Assembly: GCA_016935045.1 (NCBI GenBank)
Contig: JAFGRS010000607.1
Coordinates: 1 to 5,345 of the forward strand
DNA length: 5,345 nt
Source of the DNA: Lentisphaeria bacterium
Lineage (GTDB): Bacteria; Verrucomicrobiota; Lentisphaeria; Oligosphaerales; JAFGRS01
Direction: 5' to 3'
Part shown: positions 1 to 5,345 of the stretch, in pieces
Layout of the letters: every line of letters begins with the position of its first letter
Numbering within the stretch: position 1 is the first letter of the stretch
Notes under the pieces: generated by a model
Database searches by the model: none
What the model saw: only the letters and a program-made list of their open reading frames with translations
What the model was told of the DNA's origin: nothing
Position numbers and translations under genes: made by a program

Positions 1-953
1 CCCGTCTGCAGCATGTCGAAGTCCAGGACACCCTCATCGGCAACCGTGTCCCGGGCCGAGGTGCTGGGGTGGATGCTCACGGGCCGGCGCCAGGGATCGA
101 TGCTGCGCAGGTAGCGGCCGATCTCGGCCCAGCCCTGTTCCAGAGCGGCCTTGTCCGCCTCGCGCGTTTGGGAGAGGTAGTACGGCATGGAGCCCTCCCC
201 GGCGAGGCACCAGACCACCGGATAGGCGCCATAGCGGGCCACAAGGGTTCGCCAATGCCGCTTCATGCGCTCGATCCCCAGCCAGGGCAGATAGTAGCCC
301 CAGCACCCCACGATGCAGGGGACCAGGCCGGACCGCACCAGCCAGCGCAGGCGCAGGTCCGCCGCATCGAAGTAGGCCGGACGGATGCGGGCGAAGTCGG
401 CCTCCCAGGGGTACCCGGCTTCGTTCCGGCCGCGCGGGTCGAAGGCCGGCATGTCGGGGTACAGCCCGGCCACGATCTGGATGACGTTGAACCCCTTCGC
501 GACCCGATCGGCAACCAGTTCCTGGAAGTCGCCGGGCCAGGCGAGGCGGGAGCAGAGGCCCATCCACCAGGTGTCTCCGAGCCAGAAGAACGGCGTTCCG
601 TCGGCATATTCGAAATGGGTTCCTCCGCGAGCGACGCGGATGGGGCCCCGTGCCAGGAGCCGGTTGGCGCCGGTATGGGGTTCGGCGCGCAGCGCTCCGG
701 TGACGCCGTGGAGGTCCCCGTTGGCGGCGTCCGAGCAGCAACTCTCCCAGCGGTAGAGGCCGGCGGCGGGCGGGGCAAAACGGATGCGCCATTCCCTCTC
801 GCCGGCCCAGTATGCCGGGACGCGCCACTCGCCTCCCGCCGCGTGCCGGAAGACGACATCCACTTCCACCCGGTCGCTCGACTCGCCATAGCCCTTCGCG
901 GAGAGGAACCCCCACTCCGCGACCTCGTGGACTACCGCCAGACGTTCTGCCAT
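1..953 (-). CDS. Apiosidase-like glycoside hydrolase (DUF5060 + DUF4038, GH140-related), C-terminus cut by window edge
   Basis: This gene begins at the ATG at 953-951 and runs open to the left edge, giving 317 complete residues. Residues ~10-90 resemble DUF5060, a small beta-sandwich: VEVDVVF (29-35), VPAYWAG (45-51), WRIRFAPPAAGLY (55-67), and LHGVTGAL (81-88). From ~97 the protein matches the apiosidase-like DUF4038 TIM barrel: FEYADGTPFFWLGDTWW (114-130), RVAKGFNVIQ (150-159), YPVVWCLAGE (244-253) and DFDMLQTG at the edge. Glu253 is a plausible active-site acid. The characterised relative, GH140, removes apiose from rhamnogalacturonan-II; the exact substrate here is unknown. The start is firm: AGGAGG lies at 962-967, and the in-frame TGA at 1038-1040 is followed by no ATG, GTG or TTG before 953. 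No signal peptide is present, so a cytoplasmic location is inferred. Relatives suggest roughly 150-250 residues are missing. It lies downstream of, and in the same direction as, the large GH123-like gene, after a ~400-base gap. Confidence 0.88.
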   Translation of the reverse strand, partial: MAERLAVVHEVAEWGFLSAKGYGESSDRVEVDVVFRHAAGGEWRVPAYWAGEREWRIRFAPPAAGLYRWESCCSDAANGDLHGVTGALRAEPHTGANRLLARGPIRVARGGTHFEYADGTPFFWLGDTWWMGLCSRLAWPGDFQELVADRVAKGFNVIQIVAGLYPDMPAFDPRGRNEAGYPWEADFARIRPAYFDAADLRLRWLVRSGLVPCIVGCWGYYLPWLGIERMKRHWRTLVARYGAYPVVWCLAGEGSMPYYLSQTREADKAALEQGWAEIGRYLRSIDPWRRPVSIHPSTSARDTVADEGVLDFDMLQT

Positions 954-961
954 GCCCGTGT

Positions 962-967
962 CCTCCT
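962..967 (-). promoter_or_regulatory. Shine-Dalgarno site of the apiosidase-like gene
   Basis: A perfect AGGAGG is read on the minus strand, 8 bases before the ATG at 953-951. It fixes the start codon, because no other start codon exists in this frame between the upstream stop at 1038-1040 and this ATG. Confidence 0.85.
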
Positions 968-975
968 GGCCAGCT

Positions 976-1004
976 CCCCGGCACCGCGCGCCCCGATGCC
1001 GGGG
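976..1004. repeat. 8-bp inverted repeat (leader hairpin) before the apiosidase-like gene
   Basis: CCCCGGCA (976-983) is exactly complementary to TGCCGGGG (997-1004), separated by 13 bases. In the minus-strand transcript this would form a GC-only-but-one-pair stem ending eight bases 5' of the Shine-Dalgarno site. It could shape translation initiation or the leader. It is not followed by a T-run on either strand, so it is not a canonical intrinsic terminator. Function is inferred only. Confidence 0.5.
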
Positions 1005-1022
1005 GCGGCCGCGCGGCCGCCC
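1003..1022. repeat. 20-bp perfect palindrome made of two abutting GCGGCCGC octamers
   Basis: Positions 1003-1022 are self-complementary over all 20 bases. The core is GCGGCCGC at 1005-1012 immediately followed by GCGGCCGC at 1013-1020. It lies 50-70 bases upstream of the apiosidase-like start and about 75 bases before the plus-strand zinc-finger fragment, so it sits between two divergent reading frames. It could be an operator for a dimeric regulator, a cruciform or RNA-hairpin element, or chance in GC-rich DNA. It overlaps the 976-1004 inverted repeat by two bases. Confidence 0.55.
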
Positions 1023-1030
1023 TACCCGCG

Positions 1031-1044
1031 GGATTGGTCAATCC
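1031..1044. repeat. 6-bp inverted repeat GGATTG-GT-CAATCC, operator-like
   Basis: GGATTG (1031-1036) and CAATCC (1039-1044) are exact inverted copies around a 2-base centre. The element is less GC-rich than its surroundings and lies 78-91 bases upstream of the apiosidase-like ATG, in a promoter-range position. It adjoins a CCCGCGGG palindrome at 1025-1032. A binding site for a dimeric repressor or activator is possible, but no regulator is encoded in the window and no clear -10/-35 pair was found beside it. Confidence 0.35.
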
Positions 1045-1098
1045 GGCTGCGACAGGTAACGTACACGCGCGGTTCCCCACGTCGAACAGGAAATGGAC

Positions 1099-1376
1099 AT
1101 GTCGGAAGGCCCCCAGACCCGACGCAAGGCGGATTGGCTCCACCGGGCCCTGGCCAAGCTGTGCTGGGAGAGCCACCACGCGGGCGGACGCTGGCGGACC
1201 CGCGTCTACCACAGGCACAACAGCCCCTGCCCCGTCTGCGGCACGCCCTGCTCCAGGTGCGCCTGCCTCCCTCCCGCCGCGCCGTCCCCTTCTGCCCCTC
1301 GTGCCAACCCACGGGGACACCCCACCAGCAGCCGACGCTGTTCGCCGACCTCAACGCGCCCCCAGAGCCTCGATAG
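1099..1376 (+). pseudogene. Frameshifted C-terminal fragment of an Fpg/Nei-family DNA glycosylase (zinc-finger end)
   Basis: Reading from the ATG at 1099 gives a short basic helix-like stretch, then RTRVYHRHNSPCPVCGTP. This matches the start of the Fpg/Nei C-terminal zinc finger (E. coli Fpg has VYGRKGEPCRVCGTP). The second half, RRAVPFCPSCQPT, matches the closing FCPxCQ motif but lies in the next frame (-1), ending at the TAG at 1374-1376. The four cysteine codons are at 1228, 1237, 1293 and 1302. The 53 bases between the two pairs are not a multiple of three, so the frame changes near 1249-1262. The catalytic N-terminus (Pro2-Glu3, active-site lysines) and the helix-two-turn-helix are absent, because upstream DNA is the opposite-strand apiosidase-like gene. 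AGGA at 1088-1091 lies 7 bases before the ATG at 1099. Its 3' end overlaps the tail of the GH123-like gene by 26 bases. It is probably a relic; a one-base assembly error in a small stand-alone zinc-finger protein is the alternative. Confidence 0.55.
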
Positions 1377-4300
1377 CCAGCGCCACGGCCTCGCGGGCCG
1401 CGTAGAGGGCGCCGGGATCGGGCAGAATGCGGGTCGAGTAGCGCCCGATGGCGCAGGGCATCGAGACCAGGGCGCCGGCCTGCGCCAGGGCCTGTTCCGC
1501 GGCCGCCACGTCCCGCCCCGCCGCACGGGCCGCTTCGAGGCGCTGCCGCAGCAGGAAGAGGTACTCGTAGTCCTCGACGCCTTCGCGGGCCTGTTCGAAG
1601 CGCACGGAGGTCACGGGGCCCGGGACGCCGATCGGGGCGCCGGGGTAGAGGAGGAACCCGTCGCCGTTGGGGTAGCGGACGTAGTGGGGATCGCTGCCGG
1701 GTCCGAAGTTGTGGATGAGGAACCGGTGCCAGCCGTACTGGAAGGGGTCATAGGTCAGCCAGTCGACGCCCCAGAATTCGTACGCTTCGGCGCCGTATTG
1801 GAAGCAGTAGTGCGGCAGGAGCCGTTCGATGGCGCAGTAGGGGGTATCGGTGCACATCTGCCCGTCGGTGGTCCACCAGATGGTGGCCCCCTTGGCCTGG
1901 AGGTCGCGGATCTTCGCCTCGGGCACGATGCCGTAGTGGCCGATGCCCCAGACATCGAGGCTGTCTTCCCACTCGGGTTGCTGGTGCCAGGTACTCGAGT
2001 AGATGCGGATGCCGGGATCCACCCCGTGGATCATGGCGCAGAGGGCTTTCATCTGGGCCCGGATCTCGGGCTCCCGATCGAAGGGTTCATCGCTGATGTA
2101 CAGCACCACGCGCCGGTCCCAGCCCTTCGCCTTGAGGTGGTCCCAGAACGCCTTCAGGCATGCCTGGTAGGCCTGCACGAACGCGGGACGCAGCACGGCG
2201 CGGTCCACCCCTTCGTAGGGGTATTCCCCCTCGTAGGGCTTCTCGCCGAACTTGTTCCCCGGCAGATGGCCCCAGCCGAAGCAGTAGAACAACCAGGGCG
2301 TGTAGGCGTGGGGGAAACGCAACTCGTCGAAGTAGATGCCCGCCAGGCGGTCGTACTCGGCGAAGTCCGCCGCCACCTTCCCGTCCGCATAGCTCAGTTT
2401 CGGGGCGACGGGAATCGTGTCGGGACATAGCCGGCGCCCGGCCATGAACCGCCACAGCTCCACCAGGCGGTCCTCCCGGGACACGCCTTCGCGGTGCCAG
2501 TGGGCACTGTTCTGGCGGCAGTCGTAGATCGCCTTCACATGGCTCTCGGCCGGCAGGGCGAAGTCCCGCACCGTCACCACAAAGGGGACCGCGGCCAGGG
2601 TCTCTTCTCCGCGCACCAGCCGCACCGTTCCGGCGTAGTCCCCGGCGGGGGCATTCTCGGGCACGGACACGGTCAGCCAGAGGGGCTGCGTGCTGTCTGC
2701 TTCGAGGTCGAATTCCGCCCGGGGCAGGATGGGATCCGGCCACCTGCCGGGCCAGCCGTCGCAGGCCCCCGCCGTGCGTGGGATCATGCGCTGCCAGACC
2801 GGTTGGGAGCTGCTGTAGTAGTTGGTCTTGCAGTCCACCGGCACAAAGCCGACGATCCCCGTCTCCACCTCATCGAGACGGGTCCCGTTGGGCCCCCGGG
2901 GGACATCCACGGCGACGCGGACGCGGCCGAGGTCTCGACCGCCGCGTACCGCCAACTGCAGGGGCTCCACCTCGTTACGGGCGGCGCTGATCCGGGCGGC
3001 CGGAACGATGGGGGGAGGCACATCCTCCCGGAACACCTTCACCACCGCCGGGACCGGCCATACGGCAACCCCCGGACCGGCCGCCGGCGCCGTGCGGCTT
3101 TCGAGGGCGCCGGCTTCGCCCGCAACCACCTCCGCCAACACCACGCCGTCATGCCACAGCGTACCCGTGGCCAGCAGCGTGAGATGAAGCTGGAAGAAGG
3201 CAATGTCCTCGGGCATCGTGAACAGCCCCGATAGAAGGGTCCAGTCGCGCGTCCCGTTCAGGGCCGGGCCCGCGCCGGTGTGCTTCTTGGTGGCACACAG
3301 CTCGCCCGCAGCATTGCGGAAGTGGGCGTGCAGCTGGGCATTGGGGGCGATGTTCTCGGTGCGCAGCCAGGCCGAGAACAGGTAGCTCCTGCCGGGTTGA
3401 ACCGGTACATCCTGGCGCCAGCCGGTCCAGGCCGGGGTGGCGCTATCGGGGATGTGAATGCGGGCGCAGCGTCGGCCGAAAAGTCCCGCATCCGCCAGCC
3501 CCATCTCGGTGCCCGCCGGCTTCTCGCCTTCGGCCCCTCCCGGCCAGCCATCAGGCAGAGCATCCCCCGCCTCGAAGTCCCCGTTGACCACCAGGTTGCG
3601 CGCACTCCGCAGCAGGGCTTCGTAATCGCGGTGGGACATGTGGGTGCGGCGTTCGGCCTCGGAGGCGCCCGGCAGGGCTGGATTCGCGGCCAGGCCCCCG
3701 GTAGGTGCCGCGGCCGCTGTGGACGTCGCTGTTCCCTGGCGGGCAACGAAGTAGAGGGAATAGGTCCGCACGGTTCGGGGCGGCGCGTCCCCTTCGAAGA
3801 GCAGCGTGTCCGGCATCCGGAAGAAGGGCACGGACTGCCCTCCGTACGCCAGGGTCATGCTCGCCTCGTCGATCCGGTTCTGGAGGCGTGCCAGGGCCGA
3901 CGACAGGTCGACCGAGACGAGGCCGTTGCCCGTGGGCCGGTCGGTCAGGTTGACGATGCGCAAGGGCACCCTGTAGTCGAAGCGGGCGCCGCCCGCCGGC
4001 GGATCGAGCCACGGCGCCTCGCCCCCCTCCTCGCGGAATTCGAGTCGTTCCACGGCTCCCGCCGCAACGGTCAGATTCGATTCCGCGCCGCACGCCAGCT
4101 CGATATCGTCGAACCAGGCTGTTCCGGTCCCCCGCAGGACCGTGCCGAGGTCCGCGAGGTTGGCTTCCGCGGGAGCGGTGAACTCGGCGCGAACTTGAAT
4201 CCAGCCGTAGGTTCCCTCCCCTGCATACAGCATGGGGGAGAGGATCATGGTGTTCTTCTCGTTGCCGACATGGATGTACCACCCCGCATTGCCCTTGACG

Positions 4301-5010
4301 TTCTCGGCCTTGACCCAGGCGGTCATCACGTAGCTCGCTCCGCCGATGAGGTGGATGCCCCGCTGGCGCGTCGCGATCCAGGTGTGCTCCGCACCCTCGT
4401 CGACCACTGTCTTGAGGCACTTGCGGCCGGCATGGGGATGTTCCTCGACCCAGTAGGTCCGGTGCTGTGCGTCGTTGGGATCGTGGTGCCAGCCGGAGGC
4501 TGTGTTCCCCACCCCATCCTCGACTCCCGGGTTCAGCAGTCCTCCCGCGCTGGGGAGGTAGTCCGGCACGGCCCAGGCCGACGGGTTGTCGAAGTACACG
4601 TAAACCGTGGCCGTGGCGCCGGCCCCGCACTCGGCGGGCAACGCCAGGGTCGCACCCTCGGGAATCGGACCGGCGGCCACGGGACGCGCATCCGGCCCCA
4701 GAAGCAGGTAGAGAAACTCGGTTCCCCCGGGGTCGCAGACGCGCAGGGACTCCGCCCGCACCCCCGCCAGAGCCAACTCACCCACACCCGTCCCAACCCG
4801 GACGGACACGGGCTCCCCGGCAATGTCCCGCGCCGCCGGGTTGCGGATCTCCACCGCAATGCGCCGGCGCCAGAGCCCCCCGTTGCCCAGATACAGCGGA
4901 TGATGCCACGGCGCCGGCGCCTCCCCACCGCGGGCTGCACACAGGTGCAGCGCCAGAGAAGCGAAGATGCCAACGCGCCGAAGGATCGTCCAGAAACCCC
5001 ACGTGTTCAT
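1351..5010 (-). CDS. Secreted multidomain GH123-like (DUF4091) glycoside hydrolase with duplicated beta-sandwich/CBM-like modules
   Basis: The protein is 1219 residues from the ATG at 5010-5008, chosen because GGAGGT lies six bases upstream; a TTG at 5040 in the same frame is less likely. Residues 1-~30 form a signal peptide (Arg pair 11-12, then VGIFASLALHLCAA). Modules follow in order. A is a beta-sandwich, 45-142, ending VYVYFDNPSA. B is a CenC/CBM4_9-like jelly roll, 155-305 (LLNPGVEDG, TAWVKAENV, AWFDDIEL). A' is 343-424 (ending TYSLYFVA). An Ala/Thr/Pro linker is ~426-450. B' is 471-628 (VVNGDFEAG, FSAWLRTENI). The rest resembles GH123/DUF4091: an accessory sandwich at ~649-820 (ISAARNEVEPLQLAV, NAPAGDYAGTV), then a barrel carrying LYISDEP with adjacent Asp974-Glu975, WWTTDGQMCTDTPY (1045-1058), NGDGFLLYPG (1115-1124) and EGVEDYEYLFLL (1143-1154). 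GH123 enzymes are exo-beta-N-acetylgalactosaminidases using such an Asp-Glu pair for substrate-assisted catalysis. DUF4091 proteins are far broader, so the substrate is not settled. Confidence 0.88.
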   Translation of the reverse strand: MNTWGFWTILRRVGIFASLALHLCAARGGEAPAPWHHPLYLGNGGLWRRRIAVEIRNPAARDIAGEPVSVRVGTGVGELALAGVRAESLRVCDPGGTEFLYLLLGPDARPVAAGPIPEGATLALPAECGAGATATVYVYFDNPSAWAVPDYLPSAGGLLNPGVEDGVGNTASGWHHDPNDAQHRTYWVEEHPHAGRKCLKTVVDEGAEHTWIATRQRGIHLIGGASYVMTAWVKAENVKGNAGWYIHVGNEKNTMILSPMLYAGEGTYGWIQVRAEFTAPAEANLADLGTVLRGTGTAWFDDIELACGAESNLTVAAGAVERLEFREEGGEAPWLDPPAGGARFDYRVPLRIVNLTDRPTGNGLVSVDLSSALARLQNRIDEASMTLAYGGQSVPFFRMPDTLLFEGDAPPRTVRTYSLYFVARQGTATSTAAAAPTGGLAANPALPGASEAERRTHMSHRDYEALLRSARNLVVNGDFEAGDALPDGWPGGAEGEKPAGTEMGLADAGLFGRRCARIHIPDSATPAWTGWRQDVPVQPGRSYLFSAWLRTENIAPNAQLHAHFRNAAGELCATKKHTGAGPALNGTRDWTLLSGLFTMPEDIAFFQLHLTLLATGTLWHDGVVLAEVVAGEAGALESRTAPAAGPGVAVWPVPAVVKVFREDVPPPIVPAARISAARNEVEPLQLAVRGGRDLGRVRVAVDVPRGPNGTRLDEVETGIVGFVPVDCKTNYYSSSQPVWQRMIPRTAGACDGWPGRWPDPILPRAEFDLEADSTQPLWLTVSVPENAPAGDYAGTVRLVRGEETLAAVPFVVTVRDFALPAESHVKAIYDCRQNSAHWHREGVSREDRLVELWRFMAGRRLCPDTIPVAPKLSYADGKVAADFAEYDRLAGIYFDELRFPHAYTPWLFYCFGWGHLPGNKFGEKPYEGEYPYEGVDRAVLRPAFVQAYQACLKAFWDHLKAKGWDRRVVLYISDEPFDREPEIRAQMKALCAMIHGVDPGIRIYSSTWHQQPEWEDSLDVWGIGHYGIVPEAKIRDLQAKGATIWWTTDGQMCTDTPYCAIERLLPHYCFQYGAEAYEFWGVDWLTYDPFQYGWHRFLIHNFGPGSDPHYVRYPNGDGFLLYPGAPIGVPGPVTSVRFEQAREGVEDYEYLFLLRQRLEAARAAGRDVAAAEQALAQAGALVSMPCAIGRYSTRILPDPGALYAAREAVALAIEALGAR

Positions 5011-5016
5011 CCGAGC

Positions 5017-5022
5017 ACCTCC
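5017..5022 (-). promoter_or_regulatory. Shine-Dalgarno site of the GH123-like gene
   Basis: GGAGGT on the minus strand ends six bases before the ATG at 5010-5008. It favours that ATG over the in-frame TTG at 5040-5038, and the resulting N-terminus (MNTWGFWTILRR...) is a normal signal-peptide start. Confidence 0.8.
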
Positions 5023-5056
5023 ATGCCGAAGCACACACAACCCATGCCCGGAAACC

Positions 5057-5076
5057 TGCCGACTCTCCCGTCGGCA
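5057..5076. repeat. 7-bp inverted repeat with 6-base loop in the GH123-like leader
   Basis: TGCCGAC (5057-5063) pairs exactly with GTCGGCA (5070-5076) across TCTCCC. In the minus-strand transcript it would form a compact hairpin ending about 35 bases before the Shine-Dalgarno site. It could be a leader structure or an operator. It has no following T-run and so is not a typical terminator. Confidence 0.4.
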
Positions 5077-5090
5077 AGAGCCACCACCCC

Positions 5091-5103
5091 GGACACCGTG
5101 TCC
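5091..5103. repeat. 13-bp interrupted palindrome GGACAC-C-GTGTCC
   Basis: The two 6-base arms are exact inverted copies around one central base, the form expected of a dimeric regulator's site. It lies 81-93 bases upstream of the GH123-like ATG, between the hairpins at 5057-5076 and 5120-5139. Regulatory function is inferred from position and symmetry only. Confidence 0.35.
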
Positions 5104-5119
5104 TTCAAGATACCGTCTC

Positions 5120-5139
5120 GGGGGCGGTTTGCCGCCCCC
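5120..5139. repeat. 8-bp GC-only hairpin GGGGGCGG / CCGCCCCC
   Basis: GGGGGCGG (5120-5127) pairs with CCGCCCCC (5132-5139) across the loop TTTG. On the plus strand it runs directly into five more C residues; on the minus strand the following bases are GAGACGG, with no T-run. It may terminate an upstream transcript in a T-independent way or structure the leader, but neither is shown. Confidence 0.4.
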
Positions 5140-5345
5140 CCCCCGGCGCGGCGGGGCCTCCCGTCAGGGCTGGACGCCAGGGACCGTCTCGCCCACCCCT
5201 CCCCGAAGCCCTTGCCGTCGGCGCGGCACACGGCGGAAACGGGGTCCGCCTCGCACGATAGACCGGCGCTCCCAGTGTGCTGGGTGTATGCCAGCGCGAG
5301 CCGACACCCGTTTTCCGGACAGTCAGGTCCCCGCCGCCGGCCGGA

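Larger units (their letters stand above)
5011..5345. other. Leader/intergenic region upstream of the GH123-like gene, no confident gene
   Basis: This ~335-base stretch holds no recognisable protein or RNA gene. It contains three inverted repeats listed separately, a weak GCTGG/CCAGC repeat at 5279-5295, a C10 run at 5135-5144 and two copies of ACCGTCTCG (5112-5120 and 5183-5191). On the minus strand one frame stays open from the right edge to a TGA at 5009-5007, overlapping the GH123-like ATG. Its product matches no family I know, and long open frames are cheap at this GC content. No convincing sigma-70 -35/-10 pair was found. Confidence 0.5.

Noticed and set aside
1025..1092. Sigma-70 promoter candidates (TTCGAC/TACGTT on minus, TTGGTC/TAACGT on plus, both 17-base spacers)
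   Set aside because: Only about half of the consensus bases match in each box; this level is expected by chance.
34..1320. Long open frames on both strands over the apiosidase-like gene
   Set aside because: They give Arg/Pro/Gly- or Ala-rich products without family motifs, whereas the frame from 953 carries clear DUF5060/DUF4038 motifs.
1313..1323. Short GGGG-ACA-CCCC hairpin downstream of the GH123-like stop
   Set aside because: A 4-bp stem without a T-run is too weak to call a terminator.
1093..2430. Long plus-strand open frame
   Set aside because: Only its first ~55 codons look like protein (glycosylase zinc-finger start). From about 1351 it is the antisense of the GH123-like gene, open because of GC bias.
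4861..4921. Two GCGCCGGCGC palindromes 50 bases apart (4861-4870 and 4911-4920)
   Set aside because: They lie inside the coding region and are readily explained by GC-rich codons.
4921..5010. Lipoprotein signal (Cys in LALHLC)
   Set aside because: The residues before the Cys (L-H-L) do not fit a lipobox; an ordinary signal peptide is more likely.
5010..5040. Earlier TTG start at 5040 for the GH123-like protein
   Set aside because: The ATG at 5010 has a strong Shine-Dalgarno site and a normal signal-peptide start; the TTG would add ten polar residues in front.
5113..5139. Intrinsic terminator at the GC hairpin
   Set aside because: No T-run follows the stem on either strand.

Overview
The window is very GC-rich and reads like a carbohydrate-degradation locus of an environmental bacterium. 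The two protein families seen (apiosidase-like DUF5060/DUF4038 and GH123-like DUF4091) are common in Planctomycetota, Verrucomicrobiota/Lentisphaerota/Kiritimatiellota, Armatimonadota and Bacteroidota. The GC-rich codon use argues against typical Bacteroidota. I cannot place the organism more closely from sequence alone.

Layout, right to left, because both real genes are on the minus strand. Positions 5345-5011 are a leader/intergenic stretch with several inverted repeats and a C10 tract. Positions 5010-1351 hold one large gene for a secreted 1219-residue protein. It has a signal peptide, a tandemly duplicated pair of non-catalytic beta-sandwich modules (A-B-A'-B'), and a C-terminal GH123-like/DUF4091 domain that keeps the adjacent Asp-Glu pair. 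Positions 1350-954 are a spacer of about 400 bases. It contains, on the plus strand, a frameshifted C-terminal zinc-finger fragment of an Fpg/Nei-type DNA glycosylase, and a dense cluster of palindromes just upstream of the next gene. Positions 953-1 hold the first 317 codons of an apiosidase-like (GH140-related) protein that runs off the left edge. It has an ideal ribosome-binding site and no signal peptide.

The two minus-strand genes probably belong to one glycan-utilisation cluster. The large protein would bind and attack a polysaccharide outside the cytoplasm, and the apiosidase-like enzyme would act on imported oligosaccharides. This division of labour is inferred from the presence or absence of signal peptides. 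The glycosylase fragment on the opposite strand does not fit the pathway and looks like a relic of rearrangement. No RNA gene, CRISPR array, insertion sequence or convincing terminator is visible. The most unusual items are the glycosylase zinc-finger relic, the palindrome cluster in front of the apiosidase-like gene and the duplicated module architecture of the large protein.
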